From NCBI RefSeq assembly GCF_012932965.1, contig NZ_JABBXH010000004.1, positions 310,001-374,000 of the forward strand: a stretch of 64,000 bases of DNA, given 5' to 3'. How positions within the stretch are numbered: the first letter of the stretch is position 1; each line of letters begins with the position of its first letter. The notes beneath the pieces are model-generated. The model did not search any database. It saw nothing but the letters and a program-made list of their open reading frames with translations, and was not told the DNA's origin. Source of the stretch: Thalassotalea algicola. GTDB lineage: Bacteria; Pseudomonadota; Gammaproteobacteria; Enterobacterales; Alteromonadaceae. Made by a program: the position numbers and the translations under genes. Shown piece after piece: positions 9,164 to 17,823 of this stretch.

Positions 9164-9701
9164 TAAAGTCTCCCTACTCTGTCACGTGACTACTTCTTAA
9201 CGTGCAGTGTTTATGTATGACTCAAACGTAACAACAATGTTATATATCGCCAGTCGCATTCAGTTGAGCGACGGGTAAAATACGATAAGTAACTTTACGG
9301 ACATGCTTTGAAAATACTGGACACACTTTGACATAGTTGTCGAAATATCCAGCAATATCTTTAGAAATACGATATCTCTTCGTGTTGAATAGCCATTAAA
9401 TTATCGATTTATGCATAAAGAATAGGCATTAATTTCTATTGCAATTAATGATTAGATATTTGTAATTTAAGTACCTTAATATTTACGTAACTTTTCAACC
9501 ATATAGTCAACTAACAGAAAAATATTAGACGACTAAAACCTAACATTCATGCAATACATACCTTAATTAATCATTATTGATTAGACATTTTTTGACCACT
9601 TGGTTATGTTACGTCACGAAAATGTTAATTTTTTGTAACATTTTCGTGAAATGATACTAACGCAACTATTAAAAAATCATAAAAACCATAAAGGTAAAAA
9701 A
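9164..9701. other. Long AT-rich divergent control region
   Basis: About 540 bp separate the leftward RND operon from the rightward nuclease gene. The region contains no plausible gene. Its one clear element is the perfect 14-bp inverted repeat at 9614-9649, listed separately. Promoters for both directions must lie here, but I could not pick convincing hexamers. Confidence 0.5.
9614..9649 (+). repeat. Perfect 14-bp inverted repeat before the nuclease gene
   Basis: TCACGAAAATGTTA (9614-9627) is repeated in reverse complement as TAACATTTTCGTGA (9636-9649) with an 8-bp spacer. It ends 52 bases before the start codon of the nuclease. It is not followed by a T tract, so it is more likely an operator or a structured 5' leader than a terminator. 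Confidence 0.7.
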
Positions 9702-12700
9702 ATGAAATTCAGGTACGCGCTACTCACACTATCTGTTTTTGCGGGAATAACTGAAGCAGAAACAATAACGGATGCATGTTTTAACTGCCCAGAATTAAGT
9801 ACGATTGCTGATGCTGCCAGTTTTGACGACAGCAGCTATTACGCTGAAGTATTTTCGGCAATAACCAATAGCTATTCGCAAGCTGAAATTAAAGAACGCT
9901 TGATGTTAGCCATTAAAAACAACCACAAAAACCTAACCTATTCTGAAGCATGGACAGCATTAACTGAAACAGATGAAGATCCAAACAATTCAGAAAATGT
10001 CTTATTGCTATACAAAGGCACTTCTATTGCAAAGTTTTCAAATGGCAGTGGCTCTCAAAGCTCAAATCCCGACAATTGGAACAGGGAACATGTTTGGGCA
10101 AAAAGCCATGGTTTCCCGTCTTCTTCAACAGAAGCATATTCGGATATTCATCATTTAAGACCGACAGATATTTCGGTGAACTCCTCAAGAGGAAACTTAG
10201 ATTTTGATAATAGTGACTCCCCATTAAGTGAGGCACCTGAAAACCGCGTTGACAGCGACTCTTTTGAACCTAGAAACCAGGTAAAAGGTGACGTTGCGAG
10301 AATGCTATTTTATATGGATACACGCTACGAAGGACAAGATATAACACCCGATCTTGAACTAGTAGATAGAGTGACGTCAGTCGGTGAAGCAAAGTTAGGA
10401 ACCCTATGTCGTTTAATTGAATGGCATAAAAATGACCCTATAGATGAAGTTGAAATTAGTCGCAACAATCGAATTTATGAGTTTCAAGGCAATAGAAACC
10501 CGTTCATCGACCACCCAGAATGGGTCGATTTATTATTTTCGGCTGATACCTGCGCTAATACAGAACCGCCTACGCCAGATCCAGATCCAGAACCAGAACC
10601 AGATCCAAACCCAGAGCCCACTCCGTCAGCTGGCTCAGTATTTATTTCTGAGTATATTGAAGGCAGCAGTTACAACAAAGCTATAGAGCTTTATAACCCA
10701 AGCAGTGATGCTATTAACTTAGCAGATTTAAACTACGTACTGGTGCGTTATAGTAATGGCTCAACATCTGGTACTAACATTGCTCTAGAAGGTGTTATTT
10801 CTGCCAATGGCACTTTTGTCATTGCTAACCCTCAAGCTGTTCAAGATGTTCTAGATAACGCTTCACAAATAACAGGCTCCCTTTCTCATAATGGCGACGA
10901 TGCCTATGTGCTATTGAAAGACGGTGTAACCGTTGATTCATTCGGTCGTGTCGGCGAAGATCCTGGTTCTCAATGGGGTTCAGACGCCACTAAAACGAAA
11001 GATAACACCCTAATTCGAAAAGCATCTATTCTAGTTGGCGACAGTAATGCTGCTGATGCATTTGATCCTGCTCAACAGTGGTCAGGAACCAGTAATAACG
11101 ATTTTTCTAATTTAGGAAGTCATACTATCGACTCTCCAGAGGTATTCATTTCAGAATATATCGAGGGAAGTAGTTACAATAAAGCTATTGAGATTTATAA
11201 CCCTAGTTCTGGCAGTGTTGATTTATCTGGGGCTAATTATATATTAACTCGCTATAGCAATGGTTCATCGTCTGGAACCGACATAATGCTTACGGGCACA
11301 ATTGCACCGAAAGGTACTTTTGTTATCGCTAATCCTAGTGCGTCACAAGATATTTTAGATCAGGCAACACAGACGAGTGGTTCACTTTCGCACAATGGCG
11401 ATGATGCTTATGTGTTATATAAGAATGGCGAAATCATCGACTCTTTTGGCCGAGTTGGAGAAGACCCTGGTTCACAGTGGGGTTCTGACACATCGAAAAC
11501 CAAAGATAATACGTTAGTTAGAAAACCTTCTGTAAGCATAGGCGATATTGAAATTGATGATGCTTTTGAACCATCAATTGAATGGCAAGGCTTAGGAAAT
11601 AACGCTACAGAAAGTCTAGGTTCACATACTACATCAGACGTAGAGCCTGAAGAGCCAATTAGTCAACTTGGCCAATGTTTTGACGACGCTACACTAATTA
11701 GTGCTGTCCAAGGTGATGCTGCAAGTTCACCTTTGGCTGGCGAAAATCGCGTTATAGAGGCGATTGTCACGGGGGTATTTCCTAATTTACAAGGTTTTTA
11801 CTTACAAGAAGAGTTAGTAGATCAAGACGCTAATGAAACAACCTCTGAAGGTGTGTTTATTTATAATGATAAAAACACTGTTACGCCAAGCGTAGGTGAT
11901 GTTGTTCGCGTGCTAGGTACGATAAAAGAGCATTACGGCAATACACAATTAAGTGCCAATGAAGACATTCTAGTTTGTGGTACAGACAGTGTTACACCAA
12001 CTGAATTATCTTTCCCACTTGCTTCTGAAGATGCTTTAGAGTCAGTTGAGGGGATGTTAGTTAACATTAATCAAACATTAACTGTTACCGACAATTATAG
12101 TTTAAGTAGGTATGGTGAGTTTACCGTTGCAACAGAGCGTTTATACAATCCAACTCAGGTTGCGACACCTGGTGAAGCAGCTAACCAAGTGAAAACTGAA
12201 AATGCGCTTAAGAAGCTACTAATCGATGATGGCAGTACGATACAAAATGCTGATTCTGTACCTTATCCTGCCCCAGAGTTAAGCGCACAAAACAGTTTAC
12301 GTGTAGGCAGCACAGTATCAAACCTACAAGGTGTAATAAATTACTCTTTTAGCAAGTATCGTTTACACCCGACAGTATCACCGAGTTTTGTTGATTCAAA
12401 CCCTCGTACAGAGACTCCTCAGCTAGATGAAGCTGGAGATTTAAAAGTCGCTAGTTTTAATGTTTTAAACTTCTTCAATGGTGATGGCAAAGGTGCAGGT
12501 TTCCCGACCTCTCGAGGTGCTGACTCTTTCGAAGAATTCGTTCGTCAACGTGACAAGCTGATTACCGCTTTGTTAGCGATGGATGCTGATGTAGTTGGTC
12601 TAATGGAACTAGAAAATGATGGATTTGGAGAATTCAGTGCCATCTCTGATCTAGTTAGCGGTTTAAATGACAATACTTCTGACGGCCAATGGGCATTTGT

Positions 12701-13568
12701 AAACCTAAATGCCGAACAAATTGGTACGGACAAAATAACGTCAGGTATTATTTATCGTTCGGATAGAGTCGCCGAAGTAGGTACCGCAAGCTTTACCACG
12801 GCAGAGCCATTTCATTACGGCAACCGTCCGCCGGTAGTTCAAACATTTAATGATTTAGCTAACAACGATAAATTCACTTTAGTGGTAACTCACCTGCGTT
12901 CAAAAGGAAGCTGCGGAAGTGCTACAGGTGCTGATGTCGACCTTAACGATGGTCAAGGTTGTTGGAATGCGACTAGAGTCAATGCTGTAAACGCGCTATT
13001 CAACTGGTTAAGTTCTAGTCCAACTGGTATTACAGAAAGTGATTATATCCTGTTAGGTGATATGAATGCATACGGCATGGAAGACCCAATATCAGCGATA
13101 AAAGCTGCTGGCCTTTCTCACATAATGCAAGAACTACATGGCAACCACACGCATTCTTATATTTACCAAGGAGAGTCAGGCAGTTTAGATCACGCTTTCG
13201 CTTCACCATCTATGCGTAAAAAAGTGAAAGCTATCACCGACTGGCATATTAACGCTGACGAACCTAATGCTCTTGACTACAACATGGAATACAAATCGGA
13301 ATATCAACTATCTAATTTCTATGCAAATAATGTTTATCGTACATCAGATCACGATCCTATCGTGATTAGTTTAGATATGGCATTACGTGGTGATATGGAT
13401 GGTGATGATGATGTCGATGTATTTGACATGAGAGCGCTTATTTTGGCCATTCAGCACCATAAAGAAATTGATATGTCTTTCGACTTAAACAGCGACGGCA
13501 TCATCAATATGTTAGATGTTCGAGTGTTAAGAACAATATGCACAAACAAGGGATGTGCGCCTAAGTAG
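9702..13568 (+). CDS. Multidomain extracellular nuclease with C-terminal dockerin
   Basis: I chose ATG 9702 (RBS AAAGGT), which starts a signal peptide and gives 1288 residues; an in-frame ATG at 9651 lacks a signal peptide. Domain order: endonuclease I (NucM/EndA type, NREHVWAKSHG and DIHHLRPTD around residues 125-155); a Pro/Asp/Glu linker (about 290-311); two lamin-tail-like domains starting at 313 and 481 and nearly repeating each other; an OB-fold region (about 637-880); an endonuclease/exonuclease/phosphatase domain from 914 (VASFNVLNFF, ELEN, GDMNAYG, SDHDPI); and a dockerin (about 1229-1287) with two calcium loops, DMDGDDDVDVFD and DLNSDGIINMLD. It should degrade extracellular DNA for phosphorus or nutrients, like ExeM-type nucleases. 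The dockerin implies attachment to a cohesin, and one is encoded 17 bp downstream. Confidence 0.92.
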   Translation: MKFRYALLTLSVFAGITEAETITDACFNCPELSTIADAASFDDSSYYAEVFSAITNSYSQAEIKERLMLAIKNNHKNLTYSEAWTALTETDEDPNNSENVLLLYKGTSIAKFSNGSGSQSSNPDNWNREHVWAKSHGFPSSSTEAYSDIHHLRPTDISVNSSRGNLDFDNSDSPLSEAPENRVDSDSFEPRNQVKGDVARMLFYMDTRYEGQDITPDLELVDRVTSVGEAKLGTLCRLIEWHKNDPIDEVEISRNNRIYEFQGNRNPFIDHPEWVDLLFSADTCANTEPPTPDPDPEPEPDPNPEPTPSAGSVFISEYIEGSSYNKAIELYNPSSDAINLADLNYVLVRYSNGSTSGTNIALEGVISANGTFVIANPQAVQDVLDNASQITGSLSHNGDDAYVLLKDGVTVDSFGRVGEDPGSQWGSDATKTKDNTLIRKASILVGDSNAADAFDPAQQWSGTSNNDFSNLGSHTIDSPEVFISEYIEGSSYNKAIEIYNPSSGSVDLSGANYILTRYSNGSSSGTDIMLTGTIAPKGTFVIANPSASQDILDQATQTSGSLSHNGDDAYVLYKNGEIIDSFGRVGEDPGSQWGSDTSKTKDNTLVRKPSVSIGDIEIDDAFEPSIEWQGLGNNATESLGSHTTSDVEPEEPISQLGQCFDDATLISAVQGDAASSPLAGENRVIEAIVTGVFPNLQGFYLQEELVDQDANETTSEGVFIYNDKNTVTPSVGDVVRVLGTIKEHYGNTQLSANEDILVCGTDSVTPTELSFPLASEDALESVEGMLVNINQTLTVTDNYSLSRYGEFTVATERLYNPTQVATPGEAANQVKTENALKKLLIDDGSTIQNADSVPYPAPELSAQNSLRVGSTVSNLQGVINYSFSKYRLHPTVSPSFVDSNPRTETPQLDEAGDLKVASFNVLNFFNGDGKGAGFPTSRGADSFEEFVRQRDKLITALLAMDADVVGLMELENDGFGEFSAISDLVSGLNDNTSDGQWAFVNLNAEQIGTDKITSGIIYRSDRVAEVGTASFTTAEPFHYGNRPPVVQTFNDLANNDKFTLVVTHLRSKGSCGSATGADVDLNDGQGCWNATRVNAVNALFNWLSSSPTGITESDYILLGDMNAYGMEDPISAIKAAGLSHIMQELHGNHTHSYIYQGESGSLDHAFASPSMRKKVKAITDWHINADEPNALDYNMEYKSEYQLSNFYANNVYRTSDHDPIVISLDMALRGDMDGDDDVDVFDMRALILAIQHHKEIDMSFDLNSDGIINMLDVRVLRTICTNKGCAPK

Positions 13569-13585
13569 CGCACTAAGATAAAACA

Positions 13586-14119
13586 ATGAAAAAAATATTA
13601 ACAATACTCATTTTTATGATTGGCTTTAATGCCAATGCAGGCTTAATCACTATGACAGTCGATGAAGCTGACGTTGAAGTAGGTTCAGCTGTAACGGTGA
13701 GCCTAATTGCCACTAGCTTTGAAGAATTCGATTTATTCGACTTTGATTTTAATTTCGATGACAGCCTATTTACTTACGATCCATTATCGTTACAAAGTGA
13801 CTTACCACTGGATGACAGTGGGTTTGGATTAGGCTTACTTGTTTCAGCATTAAGTGACCATTTAGCAATGTCATTCTTTGGTTTTACACCATTTCCAGGT
13901 GGTGATTTTCTCTTGGCAAAATTTGAGTTAATTGCACAGGCCCCTGGCAAAAGTGACTTCTATTTAGCTGATTCGTCATTTTTTGGGTCATCTGGTTTAC
14001 TTATTGTTGATACCAGCACAACCAACAGTGTCGAGGCAGCAACGTCTGTACCAGAGCCATCAAGTTGGTTACTTATTTTGATGCCTATACTGCTATTGGG
14101 GGCAAGAAAACTAAAATAG
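13586..14119 (+). CDS. Cohesin-like PEP-CTERM surface protein
   Basis: This 177-residue protein has a signal peptide (cleavage after NANA, about residue 19). The central domain has the cohesin pattern: a first strand LITMTVDEADVEVGSAVTVSL, an acidic-aromatic strand FDLFDFDFNFDDSLF, and a late strand GGDFLLAKFELIA with a Gly-containing turn. It ends with a PEP-CTERM sorting signal: VPEPSS, a hydrophobic helix, then RKLK. Such tails are processed by exosortase, which is not in this window. Position and fold suggest that it anchors the dockerin-bearing nuclease encoded just upstream. The cohesin assignment is by pattern only; any cohesin-like beta-sandwich is the alternative. Confidence 0.72.
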   Translation: MKKILTILIFMIGFNANAGLITMTVDEADVEVGSAVTVSLIATSFEEFDLFDFDFNFDDSLFTYDPLSLQSDLPLDDSGFGLGLLVSALSDHLAMSFFGFTPFPGGDFLLAKFELIAQAPGKSDFYLADSSFFGSSGLLIVDTSTTNSVEAATSVPEPSSWLLILMPILLLGARKLK

Positions 14120-14160
14120 CGCTGCGATAGCGATGAGCAATACGCTATAAATTTAAAAGC

Positions 14161-14190
14161 AAAGGCTGTTCAAAATGAACAGCCTTTTTA
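14161..14190. terminator. Terminator between the PEP-CTERM gene and the methyltransferase gene
   Basis: AAAGGCTGTTC (14161-14171) pairs perfectly with GAACAGCCTTT (14177-14187) around AAAAT. A T tract follows on the plus strand, and a weaker one on the minus strand. It probably serves both convergent genes. Confidence 0.85.
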
Positions 14191-14212
14191 ATTAGTATGT
14201 AAAATTGAAAAA

Positions 14213-14929
14213 CTACTCTTTTATAAACACTAATACAAACCTATCGGTCTTTCTTCTCATTTCCGGCTTAAATGGCGATATCGTATGATCATCCTTAGGG
14301 TTATGTAGCACGTTACTATCATGCACTACTTTAAAACCAAGTTGTGAAAGTTCATCCACAACATATTCTTTATCAATTCTATGTAAATCTTGTGATGATT
14401 CGATACCAGAACCTGCTTTTGCGGCATGGTCAATTACTACTAACTTTCCACCGCTTTTTAAACCAGTTGCTATTTGGTCGAGCAAATGACTTCTATCAAC
14501 CTTCCAGCCATCGGCAGTATGATAAATATCGTGATAACCTAAAACGAAAAAAATCGCATCTAAACTTTTAGGCTTAAGCGCTAACTCTTCAAGTTCGCGA
14601 TCAAAACGTTTAACGGTGCTCAGTCTATTATTAGCAAAACGTTCATTTAATCCCTTTTCTACATATGGCATATAAGCCTTATTGTTATGCAGGAGAACTT
14701 TGCCTGACTTACCTACTTTAGCCGCGATAATTTCGCTGTAATAACCAGCGCCACCTAATAAATCTAATACTTTCATACCTGTCGATATTTCAGCCAACTC
14801 GACGATTTCAGGCCCTTTACTCGCCTTATCTCGTTCAAGATCTGAACTTAAACGCTTAGGCATACCTGCAAACGCATTCATCGCTATTGTGACACTAGCT
14901 AATGCGACGAGTACTTTTCGATGCAACAT
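14213..14929 (-). CDS. Secreted class I methyltransferase-like protein
   Basis: The protein has 239 residues if started at ATG 14929, which has AAGGG six bases upstream; ATG 14935 abuts that site. A signal peptide (ending near NAFA) is followed by a SAM-binding Rossmann fold: motif I MKVLDLLGGAGYYSEIIA, a motif IV-like LDAIFFVLGYHDIY, and a post-I acidic region. It belongs to the group of exported "predicted methyltransferases" (COG4798 type) common in marine Proteobacteria. How a SAM-dependent enzyme would work in the periplasm is unclear, so the fold may have been reused. It stands alone, convergent with the PEP-CTERM gene. Confidence 0.8.
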   Translation of the reverse strand: MLHRKVLVALASVTIAMNAFAGMPKRLSSDLERDKASKGPEIVELAEISTGMKVLDLLGGAGYYSEIIAAKVGKSGKVLLHNNKAYMPYVEKGLNERFANNRLSTVKRFDRELEELALKPKSLDAIFFVLGYHDIYHTADGWKVDRSHLLDQIATGLKSGGKLVVIDHAAKAGSGIESSQDLHRIDKEYVVDELSQLGFKVVHDSNVLHNPKDDHTISPFKPEMRRKTDRFVLVFIKE

Positions 14930-15213
14930 ATTCATCCCTTTTCTTATTTTAATTTACCAAATAAATAGTAGACAAAATTACCATCTTGGTCTGATGAAAG
15001 TTGTTGCAAATTATGTAACGCAAATAGTATTTGACCCAATAACGATATGCTTCGATGTCCCGGTAATCACTAAACACTTTCATTAATCCCTAAAGAATAA
15101 CGTTAAAATATAGGCAGTTAATTTATGGTTAAACTTTGACCTCAATCAAATCAAGCAATTCGGATTCATGACACATTGATATTAAGTTCAATTATTAAGG
15201 ACGTGAGCTTAAT

Positions 15214-16680
15214 ATGGGTACGGCAGTTAAAAAATGGTCGTTTACAGCGCAAGAATATAGCGAATTTCAACAGCGCTTATACTGCCAATTAGAAACCTTA
15301 AAAGAACTCATCCGACGTCCTACCTTTGGCCTGACGCCACTCAAAATTGGTGCAGAACTAGAGATGTACCTTACCGATATTGACGGCAATGTCAGTTTTT
15401 CTAACCAACTATTACTTGATAAGTTAAATGATTCGCAATTTCAGCCAGAGCTTAACAAATATAACCTCGAGTTAAACTTATCAGCATTTCTTCAACAGGA
15501 GCAACCCTTCGCTCAACTTCACAAAGAAATGATAGATAAAACCGAGTACTTACATAAAGTGAGTTTAGAAAATGACATCTACCCCATTGCCATAGGTATT
15601 TTGCCAACACTTAAACAACAGCATTTGCATATTGAACATATGACAAATATCGCGCGTTATCATAACTTAGCTAAACATTTGTACCAGGAACGAGGCGAAG
15701 CATTTGAAATAAATATTAAAGGTGATGAACAGTTATCAATATCTTTTAACGATATATGTGCTGAAGGTGCAAATACGTCTTTTCAAGTGCATATGATGAT
15801 ACCGCCTACTCGCTTTGCGAACGTGTTTAATGCCGCTCAACTCACGTCACCATTAGTAGCAGCAATTGGTGCCAATTCACCAATTTTTTTAGGTAAGCGC
15901 TTATGGCATGAAACAAGAGTTGCTTTATTTAAACAATCGCTCGACATTCGGTTACGAAACAAAGTTAATTGGCAAGAACCTACGCGCGTAAACTTTGGTT
16001 TTGGGTGGGTAAGAAATGACCCATGGGAATTGTTTGCAGAAGCAGTAGCGCTTTACCCAACCATACTCCCATCAATGGCGACTGAAGAAAGCGAGGTGGG
16101 ACTGCCTGATTTGCATGAATTATCTGTGCATATGGGTACATTATGGCCTTGGCACCGTCCAGTATATTGCAATAAAGGTAACGGGCATATCCGAATAGAA
16201 TTTAGAGCCATTCCAGCCGGCCCGACAGCTATTGACATGGTCGCCAACGCCGCATTTGCCATTGGATTAGCTAATGGTTTATCCGACGATATAGAACGTC
16301 TTATTAGCCAAATACCTTTTAGATTTGCTGAATATAATTTCTATCGTGCTGCTCAGTTTGGCTTAGATGCCAAAATTTTATGGCCGCACAAGAATAAATA
16401 CCAACCTAATGAAATTGCGATCACTGAGGTGATCAGTAGTTTACTACCTGTCGCAGATAAAGGATTAGCCGCATTAGGAATAAGTAAAAGTGAGCGCGAT
16501 ACTTATTTACAAGTTATCGAGCAACGATTAAGCACTAAACAAAACGGCGCGCATTGGCAAAGAAGTCAATTAGATAAGTTAGAAAGCAAGTACAGCAACC
16601 TTATCGCCTGCCAACATCTCGTTAAACAATATTATAGCCAAAGTCGGTTAGATACCCCTGTTGCCAAGTGGGAGCAATAA
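15214..16680 (+). CDS. GCS2-family glutamate-cysteine ligase-like enzyme
   Basis: This 488-residue cytoplasmic protein resembles the GCS2 (YbdK-type, COG2170) branch of carboxylate-amine ligases. IGAELEMYLTDIDG near residue 48 carries the metal/glutamate-binding acidic residues. Other landmarks are ELNKYNLELNLS, FQVHMMIPP and the C-terminal GHIRIEFRAIPAGPTAIDM. It should join the gamma-carboxyl of glutamate, or a related acid, to an amine using ATP. The stop overlaps the next start by one base (TAATG), so the two enzymes are coupled. True glutathione synthesis is uncertain, because no gshB is present and the partner is a hydrolase. Confidence 0.78.
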   Translation: MGTAVKKWSFTAQEYSEFQQRLYCQLETLKELIRRPTFGLTPLKIGAELEMYLTDIDGNVSFSNQLLLDKLNDSQFQPELNKYNLELNLSAFLQQEQPFAQLHKEMIDKTEYLHKVSLENDIYPIAIGILPTLKQQHLHIEHMTNIARYHNLAKHLYQERGEAFEINIKGDEQLSISFNDICAEGANTSFQVHMMIPPTRFANVFNAAQLTSPLVAAIGANSPIFLGKRLWHETRVALFKQSLDIRLRNKVNWQEPTRVNFGFGWVRNDPWELFAEAVALYPTILPSMATEESEVGLPDLHELSVHMGTLWPWHRPVYCNKGNGHIRIEFRAIPAGPTAIDMVANAAFAIGLANGLSDDIERLISQIPFRFAEYNFYRAAQFGLDAKILWPHKNKYQPNEIAITEVISSLLPVADKGLAALGISKSERDTYLQVIEQRLSTKQNGAHWQRSQLDKLESKYSNLIACQHLVKQYYSQSRLDTPVAKWEQ

Positions 16681-17714
16681 TGACTATTAATTACACCAAA
16701 TTAGAATATTTTAAAAACTTAACCGCCGAAGATATTCCAGACACGCCGGTAGCATGGTTACACTCGTTATCGGCATCAACTGTCATTGATTTTGTTCAGT
16801 CTGATGACTTACCTTGGCGCGTAATCACGACATTACTCCATGGCAACGAACCTTCAGGCTTTTACGCGATTCATAAATTGATAAAAGAAAGTGCTTTTAG
16901 CGAACTGTCGGTAAATGTGAGAATTGTCTTAGGCTCAATAGAAGCGGCGCAATACAAGCCCGAATTTACGCAACGATACCTAACTGACGGTATGGATATT
17001 AATCGTTGCTTCGGCTCTAATAGCTTATCGCAGTATTATTTGCGTGCTCAAATGCTAGCCAGCAGTATTAGACAGGTTGAACCTGAAGCTATCGTCGATT
17101 TGCATAACACCTCTGGCGACAGTCCTGCCTTTGGCGTGAGCTGCCATCAAAGTCATCAGCATTTATCGTTAACCGGCTTATTTTGCCAATCAATGATTAT
17201 TTCTCATATACGCCTTGGTGCTTTAATGGAACAAGACTTTGGTTGTCCCGTCGTTACTATTGAGTGTGGTGGCGCTACTAAAGATTCTTCACACCATTTA
17301 ACTTATAAAGGCATTGTGAGGTACTTAAATTGTGAAGATAAAAGCAATGAAGAACTTGCCTTCCAAGTAGAAGTTATTTACCACCCAATGCGAGTTCGTG
17401 TTGTTGGCAATACTAGTTTAGCCTTTGCCAATGAAGCAGCAAGCTATGCAAGTGTAACGCTTAGAGCCGATATAGAAGAAGTTAACTTTATAAATAATAT
17501 TAACGGTATGCATATTGGCTGGGTAGACGCCAATGGTCTAAGTAACCTTGAATTGGAAGAGCCACAATTACACGGCAAGATTAGTGATTACTTTGCAGTA
17601 CAAGATGGTAAATTAGTAGGCGATGCAGATTTACGAATTTTTATGGCAACAAGTCGTACCGACATTGCATTAAATGACTGTTTGTTTTACATCGCCAAAC
17701 ACCAAGCAATTTAA
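16680..17714 (+). CDS. Succinylglutamate desuccinylase/aspartoacylase-family hydrolase
   Basis: This 344-residue zinc hydrolase has the family motifs: LLHGNEPSG (zinc His and Glu), DINRCF, and DLHNTSG (third zinc ligand and substrate binding). A catalytic Glu lies in VTIECGG. The C-terminal domain has the usual beta-rich cap. I chose ATG 16680, coupled to the upstream ligase stop; a GTG at 16668 would extend into it. Family members remove acyl groups from amino acids (AstE, aspartoacylase) or trim peptide-like amides. The substrate is probably the product or a relative of the product of the partner ligase, but neither can be named. Confidence 0.85.
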   Translation: MTINYTKLEYFKNLTAEDIPDTPVAWLHSLSASTVIDFVQSDDLPWRVITTLLHGNEPSGFYAIHKLIKESAFSELSVNVRIVLGSIEAAQYKPEFTQRYLTDGMDINRCFGSNSLSQYYLRAQMLASSIRQVEPEAIVDLHNTSGDSPAFGVSCHQSHQHLSLTGLFCQSMIISHIRLGALMEQDFGCPVVTIECGGATKDSSHHLTYKGIVRYLNCEDKSNEELAFQVEVIYHPMRVRVVGNTSLAFANEAASYASVTLRADIEEVNFINNINGMHIGWVDANGLSNLELEEPQLHGKISDYFAVQDGKLVGDADLRIFMATSRTDIALNDCLFYIAKHQAI

Positions 17715-17757
17715 AATTTGATACGTTTACTCACGATTGCTTGATTGCAAACTCAAT

Positions 17758-17790
17758 AAAAAAGGTTAGCTGACGAGCTAACCTTTTCTG
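17758..17790. terminator. Bidirectional intrinsic terminator
   Basis: AAAGGTTAGCT (17761-17771) and AGCTAACCTTT (17776-17786) form an 11-bp stem with a GACG loop. A-rich sequence lies on the left and T-rich on the right. It serves the convergent hydrolase and ThDP-enzyme genes. Confidence 0.88.
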
Positions 17791-17823
17791 TCGGTTTTGT
17801 TAAGTAAATTGGCTCAAAATATT

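Noticed and set aside
10560-10630. Short tandem repeat in the nuclease gene (gat-cca and gaa-cca units)
   Set aside because: It encodes an ordinary Pro/Asp/Glu linker between domains; no evidence of a separate repeat element.
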